64,000 nt of DNA from Altericroceibacterium indicum. Lineage in GTDB: Bacteria > Pseudomonadota > Alphaproteobacteria > Sphingomonadales > Sphingomonadaceae. The position numbers and the translations under genes are program-made. The stretch spans positions 1 to 64,000 of the forward strand of contig NZ_WTYQ01000006.1 of the NCBI RefSeq assembly GCF_009828105.1, read 5' to 3'. How positions within the stretch are numbered: the first letter of the stretch is position 1; each line of letters begins with the position of its first letter. Positions 16,926-24,688 of the stretch are shown piece by piece. The notes under the pieces were generated by a model. It did no database searches and had not been told where the DNA came from. It saw only the letters and a program-made list of their open reading frames with translations.

Positions 16926-18532
16926 TGGCGAAGACCTTCCGCCAATCGCAGGCCTTCCTGCACACCTGGTCCGGCCTCTTGCTGGGCTGGGTGCTGTTCC
17001 TCGTCTTCATCACCGGCACCATGGCCTTTTACCGTGAAGGTCTGAACCGCTGGATGCACCCCGAAATGGCGCGGATAGAGCAGCCTTTGCAGGTGCTGGA
17101 CCGGACGCAGCATTTCCTCGAAGAAAAAGCGCCGGATGCCAAGATCTGGTATCTCGATGTTCCCGATACCCATTCGGCCGGGTCCACGGTCTATTGGCAA
17201 CCATCGGGTGACAGCCCTCGCAGCAGCCTCAGGGACAACACCGCACTGGTTGGGGCCACGGGTGATCCCATGCATCCGCGCGAAAGCCGGGGCGGTGAAT
17301 TTTTCTACCGCTTCCACTTCGATCTTCATTACATGCCGGTCATCTGGGCACGGCTGATCGTGGGCCTTGCAGCCATGATGATGCTGGTGGCGATCTGCTC
17401 CGGCATTGTGACGCATAAGAAAATCTTCAAGGATTTCTTCAGCCTGCGCCGGAAGAAAGGGCAAAGAAGCTGGCTCGACGGGCATAATGCCACCGCCGTG
17501 CTCGCCCTCCCCTTTCATCTGATGATTACCTATACCGGACTTGTCACGCTGATGGCCTTGCTGATGCCATGGGCGGTGGTGGCCAATTACGATAATCAGG
17601 CAGAAATCCAGAACCAGCTTTTCCCCGATGCCCCGGCGGTAGAAGCCAGCGGTGTGCGCACGCCAATGCTGCCGCTCTCCACGCTGGTGGAGAAGGCCGA
17701 GGCGCAGCTCAATATGTCCATTGGCAGTATCCAGGTGAGCAATCCGGGCGATGAAAATGCGCGGGTCTTGCTCACCGGCTCGCCTAAATCCATGCTCGAC
17801 ACCCGCCCCCCGCGGATCGCTTTTGATGGGGTGAGCGGCAAGGAAGTGTGGCGCTCACCCGAACAGGGCGCGGCCATGCTCACCGCAGGGGTGATGGTCG
17901 GCCTCCATGCCGGCCGTTTCTCCGGGGAAACATTGCGGATGCTCTATTTCCTTGCCGGGGTGGCCGGCACGCTGATGGTGGCCAGTGGCCTTGTGATGTG
18001 GACCGTCAAGCGGCGTGAAAAACTGCCCGATCCTACCCGCCCCCATTTCGGCTTCCGTCTGGTGGAACGGCTCAATGTCGCCACTATTGGCGGCTTTTCC
18101 CTTGGCATTGTGGCGATGTTCTGGGCCAATCGCCTGCTGCCTGACGTGATGGCGGATCGCGCGGCATGGGAAATCAACTGGCTGTTTATCACCTGGGGCC
18201 TCAGCGCTGTGTTGACCCTGCCGTTCAAACCCAAATGGGGCTGGGTCGCGCTCTTCGCCCTCACCGGCGTGGGGCTGGTCGCTCTGCCGTTCTATAATAT
18301 CCTCGCTGGAATGCACGGATTGAACGAAACGCTGGCCGATGGGGACGGAGTGCTGGCGGGAATCGATATTGCCCTCATCATCTTCGGTCTGGCCTCCTGC
18401 GCATTGGCCCGAAGCATTGCGCGCCATCAGCCGCAGCAAAGGCGAAAGGCCCGCGCCATGCGAGACATAGCGCCAGAACCGGCCAACACCAAACCCATCC
18501 CACAGATGCCTGTTCCGGAGCCTGCCGAATGA
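16925..18532 (+). CDS. PepSY-domain inner-membrane protein, siderophore-iron linked
   Basis: The product has 535 residues from ATG 16925. The N-terminus QSQAFLHTWSGLLLGWVLFLVFITGTMAFYREG is the PepSY-associated first membrane helix. Further helices lie near residues 140-160 and 200-225, and a cluster is at 320-490. RFHFDLHYMP (near 133) and FHLMITYTGLV contain conserved His residues that in relatives may hold haem. The family includes FoxB-like proteins thought to reduce ferric siderophores in the periplasm, which fits a gene overlapping DUF3649 upstream and DUF3325 downstream. Reductase activity here is an inference. Confidence 0.82.
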   Translation: MAKTFRQSQAFLHTWSGLLLGWVLFLVFITGTMAFYREGLNRWMHPEMARIEQPLQVLDRTQHFLEEKAPDAKIWYLDVPDTHSAGSTVYWQPSGDSPRSSLRDNTALVGATGDPMHPRESRGGEFFYRFHFDLHYMPVIWARLIVGLAAMMMLVAICSGIVTHKKIFKDFFSLRRKKGQRSWLDGHNATAVLALPFHLMITYTGLVTLMALLMPWAVVANYDNQAEIQNQLFPDAPAVEASGVRTPMLPLSTLVEKAEAQLNMSIGSIQVSNPGDENARVLLTGSPKSMLDTRPPRIAFDGVSGKEVWRSPEQGAAMLTAGVMVGLHAGRFSGETLRMLYFLAGVAGTLMVASGLVMWTVKRREKLPDPTRPHFGFRLVERLNVATIGGFSLGIVAMFWANRLLPDVMADRAAWEINWLFITWGLSAVLTLPFKPKWGWVALFALTGVGLVALPFYNILAGMHGLNETLADGDGVLAGIDIALIIFGLASCALARSIARHQPQQRRKARAMRDIAPEPANTKPIPQMPVPEPAE

Positions 18533-18819
18533 TCGCCCTTGCTTTCATCCTCCTTGTTGCGGCCTTCCTTGCCATGGGCCTTGCCGATAAGCAGCATGGT
18601 GCCAAGCGCCTGCCCCGCCGCCCTACGCCGGAAACCGCAAGGCGGATGCAGCGCACCGGAAGGGTGTTGATCGCGGCCTCCTTCCCCCCTGCCATAGCGG
18701 CCGAGGGCTGGATTTTCGGACCTGTCCTGTGGTCCGGCCTGTTGATGGCGGGCGCCGGAGCAGCCTTCCTCGCGCTCAACTTCCTGCCGGACCGGGTGAA
18801 ACTGTCAGGAAGCCGTTAA
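18529..18819 (+). CDS. DUF3325 small membrane protein
   Basis: The product has 96 residues with hydrophobic segments at about 2-18, 44-62 and 67-83, plus the conserved ADKQHGAKRLPRRP-type basic loop. It overlaps the PepSY gene by 4 bp (ATGA) and completes the receptor/DUF3649/PepSY/DUF3325 set. Function unknown. Its stop codon interlocks with that of the convergent acetyltransferase gene (shared TTAA), so the two transcripts meet tail to tail. Confidence 0.78.
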   Translation: MIALAFILLVAAFLAMGLADKQHGAKRLPRRPTPETARRMQRTGRVLIAASFPPAIAAEGWIFGPVLWSGLLMAGAGAAFLALNFLPDRVKLSGSR

Positions 18820-19295
18820 GCGGGCGGCACTTCCTCAACCAGATCGAGGTGAAGAAACTGGTTGAAGGCGCTGGCCTCATAATCGGCAAAAGCTTCGCCA
18901 TTGGCAAAGCCCCGCCGCCGATAGAGCGCCAGCGCCGGTTCAAAGGCTTCCCCGCTTCCGGTTTCAAGGCTCAAGCGGGTTAGCCCGCGCGCCGATGCTT
19001 CGGCAATGATCGTGTCGAGAATGGCCGAGGCAGCCCCTTTGCGCAGAAAAACGGGGTGGGTCCGCATGGACTTCACTTCCGCCGTGCCATCCCCCAACAT
19101 TTTAAGCGCGCCAACAGCCGCCACGCGGCCATCGGCCCAGGCTGTCCACACGGTGATTTCCGGAACCTTCAACCCGCTCACATCCAGCGCGAAGACATTT
19201 TCCGCCGGTGAATTTCCCTGCATCCCGGCCAGATGAAGCGCCAGCAGGCCAAGGGTCTGTTCCCCCGAAAGATCATCTTCACGCACTTCAAACAT
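18816..19295 (-). CDS. GNAT-family N-acetyltransferase
   Basis: The product has 159 residues from ATG 19295. The GNAT core is clear: VAAVGALKMLGDGTAEVKSMRTHPVFLRKGAASAIL (beta4, then the acetyl-CoA loop with RKGAAS), followed by LSLETGSGEAFEPALALYRRRGFANGEAF. This pattern is like PhnO/YjgM-type small acetyltransferases. The longer upstream frame to 19592 lacks similarity and crosses the opposite gene's promoter, so ATG 19295 is used. Substrate unknown. It is a single gene. Confidence 0.85.
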   Translation of the reverse strand: MFEVREDDLSGEQTLGLLALHLAGMQGNSPAENVFALDVSGLKVPEITVWTAWADGRVAAVGALKMLGDGTAEVKSMRTHPVFLRKGAASAILDTIIAEASARGLTRLSLETGSGEAFEPALALYRRRGFANGEAFADYEASAFNQFLHLDLVEEVPPA

Positions 19296-19443
19296 AGAAT
19301 ATCCTTTTGTCTGTGGCCCGTTCACCCGGCCCGCTATCCCCGATGCAGGCCATTGGTGCAAACATTCCATAAAGAGCCGGAAAGCTGACTTGCCCTTGTC
19401 ATTATTAAGTGGTTCATTTCCTTTTCCGATGAGGAGAGAAGCC

Positions 19444-20157
19444 ATGAAACGTTTGGCTGTATGGGCTTTATCAGTCTTCGCTGTGTTTGGCGCACCGCTT
19501 GCAGCACAGTCGCCCCGTTCCGCTGAGGGTTTTGACCAGAAGGCCAGCGAGAGTGAAGCGATCGCGCAATTCTGGAGCTTTGCAGAGTGCACAGCCCGGG
19601 TGAATACAGCCGACGCGCAAAAGCTGCTGAATCATATCCAATGGCGCGAAGCAGACAACAACAGGGCCGCAAAATTTGCCCTCTCCAAGACAAAATGCCT
19701 CGGCCCATTGCTGCGCCCGACTGCGTTGAGCTTTAAGCCTGATCTTCTCCACGGCGCGCTGGCATCCTATTTCCTCACGCGCCAATATGATGATGGAAAT
19801 TTTCCCGATTTCTCCGCCACGCCCTATCAATTTGATGCAGCCTATGTGGATCGTTTCAAAGAGCCGAAAGACCGCTTGCGGGCGCTGCAACTCTCCGTAT
19901 CAGAATGCACGTTCCGCAATGCCCCGGCACAAGTGATCGCGTTTCTGGACTCCAAACCGATGAGCGCAGAAGAAGGCTCCGCAATCGGCGCCTTGATGCC
20001 CTATCTCTCCGCCTGCCTGCAATTGGGCAATGATGATAAAATTACCCTGTCCAAAACACTTTTGCGTTCCTATCTGGGGCAAGCGGGTTACGCGGTAAAC
20101 CTCGCTTATTCCACGGGCGCAAAGCATAGCCTGCTCGCCGCTGAACCCTCTGGATGA
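19444..20157 (+). CDS. Hypothetical exported protein
   Basis: The product has 237 residues. A Sec signal peptide (MKRLAVWALSVFAVFGAPLAAQS, cut after LAA) makes it periplasmic or secreted. The mature part is helical and has four or more cysteines (FAECTARV, KTKCLGPL, VSECTFRN, LSACLQLG) spaced through the protein, which suggests disulfides. I do not recognise a family. ATG 19444 follows GAGGAGAGAAGCC, a good ribosome site; the in-frame codon at 19390 is upstream of it and unlikely. The end overlaps the next ORF by 4 bp. Confidence 0.75.
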   Translation: MKRLAVWALSVFAVFGAPLAAQSPRSAEGFDQKASESEAIAQFWSFAECTARVNTADAQKLLNHIQWREADNNRAAKFALSKTKCLGPLLRPTALSFKPDLLHGALASYFLTRQYDDGNFPDFSATPYQFDAAYVDRFKEPKDRLRALQLSVSECTFRNAPAQVIAFLDSKPMSAEEGSAIGALMPYLSACLQLGNDDKITLSKTLLRSYLGQAGYAVNLAYSTGAKHSLLAAEPSG

Positions 20158-20615
20158 ACGCAGCGCTTCGGCGCATCGGTAAAGGTGCAAAGATAAAGAC
20201 GATGACACAAGGCAGAGCACCCTCCAATCTGGCAGCTCTGTGTTTCCGCATCGTCATTGCCCTGTCGCTCGCCTTCGTCATGCTCTTTGCCTTGCTGCCG
20301 ACCAATGCAGTAAGTCCGCGCAATGTTGGATCAGCCTTTGATCCTTCCACCACGGTCGTGGCCCTGAACCATCGCGCCGATGATGGTGCGGCGCACAATC
20401 GGTGGGTGGTCAAAAAGCCAGATCGTGATGGCACTCCTGATGTTGGGCCGGGTCTCCATCTGGTGCCTGTTTTGGCTTTTGCCTGCGCGCTGATTTTGAT
20501 GCTGGCTTTGCGGGATGTTGGTTCCGTTCAGGCCCCTTTAGGTCCTCCTCAACCCCTTTCTGCACATGCTCAACGCCCGCACGGACCACGCGGGCCTCCC
20601 TCTAACAAGCTCTGA
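20154..20615 (+). CDS. Hypothetical protein with two membrane segments
   Basis: The product has 153 residues. The start ATG overlaps the preceding stop (ATGA), which suggests coupled expression. Hydrophobic segments lie at about 28-50 (LCFRIVIALSLAFVMLFALLP) and 101-118 (LVPVLAFACALILMLALRD). The C-terminal 30 residues are rich in Pro and His and of low complexity. A GC-rich hairpin (GCCCGC/GCGGGC near 20576-20596) lies in the last codons and may act as a terminator. No family recognised. The gene could be spurious. Confidence 0.5.
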   Translation: MNAALRRIGKGAKIKTMTQGRAPSNLAALCFRIVIALSLAFVMLFALLPTNAVSPRNVGSAFDPSTTVVALNHRADDGAAHNRWVVKKPDRDGTPDVGPGLHLVPVLAFACALILMLALRDVGSVQAPLGPPQPLSAHAQRPHGPRGPPSNKL

Positions 20616-20773
20616 AACTGCCGGGCCATCGCGCTTCGGCATGAGGTTTTTCGCTCAGGCGAAAAGGCTCAAAAATCGCGTGGCCGGGCTGTTTTCCAGC
20701 CTGCCGCCGCTCTTCAAATAGATTGTGATGACGGACGCTAACCCTTTGAAAACCGTCATTCAAGGGAGACAAT

Positions 20774-22420
20774 ATGGCCCACCATTCCCCTCTGATCGCA
20801 ACGATTGTTGCCGGTCTCGTCGTTGCCTTTTTCATGGGTGCCCTCGCCCATCGCCTCAAGGTTTCCCCCATCGCCGGATACCTCTTCGCCGGTATTCTCG
20901 TCGGCCCCTTCACCCCCGGCTTTGTCGCCGATGCCAACCTTGCCAATGAACTGGCAGAAATCGGCGTTATTCTGCTGATGTTCGGGGTCGGCCTGCACTT
21001 TTCCTTGCGCGATTTATTGTCCGTCAAAGCCATCGCCGTCCCCGGAGCGCTGGTCCAGATCGGCGTCGCAACCGCGCTTGGAATGGCGCTGGCGGCAATG
21101 ATGGGCTGGAATGTCGCCGCAGGCTTCACTTTCGGCCTCGCGCTCTCGGTCGCCAGCACAGTAGTTCTCCTGCGCGCGCTTCAGACACGCAATCTGGTGG
21201 AGACCGAAAGGGGCCGGATCGCAGTGGGTTGGCTGATCGTGGAAGACCTCGTGATGGTTCTCGCACTGGTCCTCCTGCCCGTCCTCGCCCGCTTCAACAA
21301 TGGCGAAATGGAGGGCGGCTTCATGGCCGTCGCAACCCCGCTTTTCTGGACTTTTCTGAAGGTTTCCGCCTTTGTCGGCCTGATGCTTATCGTCGGCCGC
21401 CGCGCCATTCCGGCAGCGCTGCACTGGGTGGCCCACACCGGCTCACGCGAGTTGTTCCGGCTTGCCGTTCTGGCCATCGCGCTGGGGGTTGCGTTCGGTG
21501 CGGCCTTCATCTTCGATGTATCCTTTGCGCTCGGCGCTTTTTTCGCCGGGATGATCCTGGGTGAAACCCCGCTCAGCCGCCGGGCGACCGAAGAAACGCT
21601 ACCCTTGCGCGATGCCTTTGCGGTACTGTTTTTCGTCTCGGTAGGAATGCTGTTCAATCCCGATGTGGTGGTGGCCCAGCCCCTCCCCCTGATCGCAACT
21701 GTGGCCATCATCATCTTTGGCAAATCCATCGCCGCCTATGGGATCGTGCGAAGCTTTGGCCATTCGAATGCCAAGGCCATGACCATCGCTGCAAGCCTTG
21801 CCCAAATTGGCGAATTTTCCTTTATCCTCGCGGCTTTAGGCACGCAGCTCAACATCATTCCGGCTGAGGCACGCGACCTCATTCTGGCCGGGGCGATCAT
21901 CTCTATCTTCCTCAATCCTTTCATCTTTTCACTCATCATGGCCCGCACAACTGCCGGTCACAGTGACAATGAAAAAAAGAGTCAGCCCGCTCCCCTCCCC
22001 CAAGGTTCTATCATATTGGTCGGCTATGGCCGCGTAGGCCGCCTCATCGCGCAAAGGCTGCATCGCGCCGGGCGAGAGATGCTCATAATTGAAGACCATG
22101 CAGATCGCGTTGAACAGGCCGAACTGGACGGAATGACCTGCCTTCAAGGCAATGCGCTTAACCCTCAAACCCTTGAAACAGCAGGTATAATCAAGGCACG
22201 CAAACTTATCATAGCGATCCCTGAAGGTTTCGAAGCAGGCGCGATCTTCCAACATGCGCGCAAGCTCAATCCTTCCATCCAGGTCATCAGCCGTGCCCAT
22301 TCCGACGCCGAAGTTGAACATCTCGAACGGCTCGGTGTTACAGAAATCGTGATGGGGGAGCGTGAAATAGCAAACCGAATGCTGGCCCTCACTGCTGAAA
22401 TGAGCCATCCATCAAGCTGA
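20774..22420 (+). CDS. CPA2-family K+/H+ antiporter (YbaL/KefB type)
   Basis: The product has 548 residues. Residues about 1-390 form the 12-13 helix Na+/H+-exchanger domain with the CPA2 signatures PIAGYLFAGILVGP, EIGVILLMFGVGLHFS and FALGAFFAGMILGETPLS. Residues about 410-535 are a TrkA-N Rossmann domain (SIILVGYGRVGRLIAQRLH, then LIIEDHADRVEQAELDG and VISRAHSDAEVEHLERLG) that would bind a nucleotide and gate transport. It is likely to protect against cation or pH stress. AAGGGAG lies before ATG. Single gene; 20616-20773 upstream shows no other gene. The exact cation is not predictable. Confidence 0.9.
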   Translation: MAHHSPLIATIVAGLVVAFFMGALAHRLKVSPIAGYLFAGILVGPFTPGFVADANLANELAEIGVILLMFGVGLHFSLRDLLSVKAIAVPGALVQIGVATALGMALAAMMGWNVAAGFTFGLALSVASTVVLLRALQTRNLVETERGRIAVGWLIVEDLVMVLALVLLPVLARFNNGEMEGGFMAVATPLFWTFLKVSAFVGLMLIVGRRAIPAALHWVAHTGSRELFRLAVLAIALGVAFGAAFIFDVSFALGAFFAGMILGETPLSRRATEETLPLRDAFAVLFFVSVGMLFNPDVVVAQPLPLIATVAIIIFGKSIAAYGIVRSFGHSNAKAMTIAASLAQIGEFSFILAALGTQLNIIPAEARDLILAGAIISIFLNPFIFSLIMARTTAGHSDNEKKSQPAPLPQGSIILVGYGRVGRLIAQRLHRAGREMLIIEDHADRVEQAELDGMTCLQGNALNPQTLETAGIIKARKLIIAIPEGFEAGAIFQHARKLNPSIQVISRAHSDAEVEHLERLGVTEIVMGEREIANRMLALTAEMSHPSS

Positions 22421-22612
22421 CTGAGCCAAGGCGATTCTCGTTTGATAATAGCCGCGCAGCCAGTATGTATTCATGCTTGCTGGAACACGAAGCATGGGCG
22501 CAAACCGATTTTGAGTAGATTAGAGCGCATATGCTATTAATTTTTATCAATATTATAGTAGCTTGAATCGAAAAACGCCGTTACTCGCACCGCTGAATTC
22601 GTCTAACCGCCC
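22421..22612. other. Non-coding promoter region of the exopolysaccharide export genes
   Basis: This gap of 192 bp is AT-richer than its surroundings, especially 22520-22565 (runs of T and A). It presumably contains the promoter for the rightward set of genes starting at 22613. I see no convincing -35/-10 pair, hairpin or named operator. Confidence 0.3.
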
Positions 22613-24013
22613 TTGAAGTTAAGGCAGGAAACTATCCCCTCAGCTCCATCAAGAAGATCGCGAAAATCGCCCTATGGCGAATGGCGCGATGCATTGCGCC
22701 AAGACTATGGTCTTTGGCTGCTCCTTAGTCTCGCGGTTATATTGGGCGGTGGGGGCCGTGGCTATCCGTTGTTCAACCTACCGGTTCAATTGGCGGCACT
22801 GGTTATTCTCGGACTGTCTTTTAAACAGGTAAGAGAATTTTTCAGCCGCGCAAGCTGGCCGCTTAAAGTGCTGACCTGCTGCACGATTGCCTTGCCGCTC
22901 GTGCAATTAATTCCTTTGCCACCTGCCATCTGGAGCGCATTGCCCGGACGGGAACTGGTTGCGGAATCCTTCGCACTGATTGGCCAGCAAGACCGTTGGT
23001 TCCCCATCTCAGTCGCCCCCAGCCTGACCCTTCTGGCCGCCATCGGGCTCATCGCACCTTTTGCGATTCTGGTTCTGGCATCACGGCTTGATAGTCAGCG
23101 CCGCCACTTAGCGCTGACCGTGTTGGTGGGATTGGGCCTGCTCAACGTGCTCATCGGGGCAACCCAATTGATCACCAATGGCGCAACCAAATTTTATCGC
23201 GACGGAAGCCCGAACCATCTGTTCGGCAGTTTCGCGAATCATAATTCTGCCGGTCTGTTTCTGGTGATCTGCCTGTGTGCACTCATCGGGCTTTTTGTGG
23301 CTGCCAGGCCCAAAGGTCTGTTGAGGATGGCTTACGTCGCAACCGGCGGACTGCTTTTTCTGTCAGTGATTCTGAGCCAGTCCCGATCCAGTATGGCCCT
23401 GTTGATTATTCCTTTGCTTCTTGCCTCGGCACAAGCGCTTCCCCGGCTCCACACCAGTACAAAGTTTAGGAAGAGAACAATATGGGCTGTTGTATCAACT
23501 TGCCTCGCCCTGCTGATGATTGGCTTTTTTGTTACCCAGAACAATAAGCTTTCCCAATCATTTGATCGCTTTGATAACCTGGAAGATGCTCGCCCGGCCA
23601 TCTGGGAAGATTCCTGGGTTAGCAGGCAACGCTTCTGGCCAGTCGGCGCAGGCTTTGGTTCGTTTGACGAAGTCTATCAACTTGATGAATCGCTTGAGAA
23701 TCTTCGCACATCGAGAGCCGGCAGAGCGCATAATGATTATATTGAAACCATGGTCGAAAGTGGTGTGATTGCGCCAATTCTTATTATTTTGTGGGCCGCC
23801 TATCTTCTTTGGGCAGCGCGCATAGGTAAGCGTAATAGAAATGCCACACGTTGGAGTTTGTTAGCGATTGCAGCATGCTTGGCATTGCAATCTTGCGTCG
23901 ACTATCCTTTACGCAGCCAAGCACTTTTTTGCATTGCAGCATTGGCTATAGGTTTATTAGAAGCATCACGGTATGACGAGGCGAAGGGAAAAGACATTGC
24001 GTCACTTGATTAA
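22613..24013 (+). CDS. O-antigen ligase/polymerase-family membrane protein (Wzy_C)
   Basis: The product has 466 residues with 11-12 hydrophobic segments. A large loop near residues 310-390 contains WEDSWVSRQRFWPVGAGFGSFDEVY and AHNDYIETMVESGV. The R(A)HNDYIE text is the hallmark of the Wzy_C (O-antigen ligase/polymerase) domain, whose His and Arg are needed for glycan transfer. NHLFGSFANHNSAGLFL lies near 205. Either a polymerase or a ligase is possible; next to Wza and Wzc homologues a polymerase role is likely. The start is a TTG without a strong ribosome site, and no better in-frame start is seen. It overlaps the next gene by 41 bp. Confidence 0.82.
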   Translation: MKLRQETIPSAPSRRSRKSPYGEWRDALRQDYGLWLLLSLAVILGGGGRGYPLFNLPVQLAALVILGLSFKQVREFFSRASWPLKVLTCCTIALPLVQLIPLPPAIWSALPGRELVAESFALIGQQDRWFPISVAPSLTLLAAIGLIAPFAILVLASRLDSQRRHLALTVLVGLGLLNVLIGATQLITNGATKFYRDGSPNHLFGSFANHNSAGLFLVICLCALIGLFVAARPKGLLRMAYVATGGLLFLSVILSQSRSSMALLIIPLLLASAQALPRLHTSTKFRKRTIWAVVSTCLALLMIGFFVTQNNKLSQSFDRFDNLEDARPAIWEDSWVSRQRFWPVGAGFGSFDEVYQLDESLENLRTSRAGRAHNDYIETMVESGVIAPILIILWAAYLLWAARIGKRNRNATRWSLLAIAACLALQSCVDYPLRSQALFCIAALAIGLLEASRYDEAKGKDIASLD

Positions 24014-24686
24014 GGGGACACTCGTAATCCTGCCATTGGCGTTGAGCGGATGCTTTTCACCTTCCGCTGATCTCCCCAAAGGCAGCGACGCATATGCCAT
24101 GATGCCGCCGCCTGATCCGGACGGAATGCGAAGCGCCTATAAGATCGGCGTGCTGGACACACTCTCAATCCGAGTGTTTCAGGAACCAGACCTCAGCTTT
24201 GATGAGCTACAGGTGGATTCAGCTGGCTCAATCAACTTTCCTTTGGTTGGGGAAATAAACGCTGCAGGGCAAACGCCATTGCAGCTGAGCCGCACCATTG
24301 AAGCCGGGCTTGGCGAACGCTTTATTCGTTCACCACAGGTGGTGGTTGGCGTTGTGCAATCAGCTGCGCAACGTGTGACGGTCGAAGGCAATGTCACCAA
24401 GCCAGGTGTTTATGAAATCTCTGGTAGCACCACGCTCCTCGAAGCGATTGCCCGTTCTGAAGGTCTGACACGCACAGCAGTTGTGGATCAGGTCATCGTA
24501 TTCCGTGTTGTAAACGGTCAACGCATGGGTGCCATTTTCAATTTCAAGGATATCAGTGAAGGCAAAGCGCCAGATCCTGAAATTCTTGGCGGTGACAAAA
24601 TTGTTGTCGGCTTCTCCGCCGTCAAGGGTGCTTACCGCGATTTCCTTCAGGCCGCAGGCCTTGTTAACGCTTTCACAAGGTTCTGA
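23973..24686 (+). CDS. Polysaccharide export lipoprotein (Wza/GumB type)
   Basis: The product has 237 residues. A lipoprotein signal (LPLALSGC, acylated Cys27) leads into the Poly_export domain (YKIGVLDTLSIRVFQEPDLS near 56-76, DSAGSINFPLVGEINAAG near 80-98). SLBB-type repeats follow: VTVEGNVTKPGVYEISGSTTLLEAIARSEG. It would form the outer-membrane export channel for the polymer and work with the Wzc-like kinase encoded 2 bp downstream. The start overlaps the preceding membrane-protein gene by 41 bp. The protein is shorter than E. coli Wza (about 380 residues), like GumB/GelD-class exporters. Confidence 0.88.
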   Translation: MTRRREKTLRHLIKGTLVILPLALSGCFSPSADLPKGSDAYAMMPPPDPDGMRSAYKIGVLDTLSIRVFQEPDLSFDELQVDSAGSINFPLVGEINAAGQTPLQLSRTIEAGLGERFIRSPQVVVGVVQSAAQRVTVEGNVTKPGVYEISGSTTLLEAIARSEGLTRTAVVDQVIVFRVVNGQRMGAIFNFKDISEGKAPDPEILGGDKIVVGFSAVKGAYRDFLQAAGLVNAFTRF

Positions 24687-24688
24687 CT

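Noticed and set aside
20576-20596. GC-rich hairpin as a terminator
   Set aside because: It has no T-run and lies inside a possible gene, so it was noted with that gene but not listed separately.
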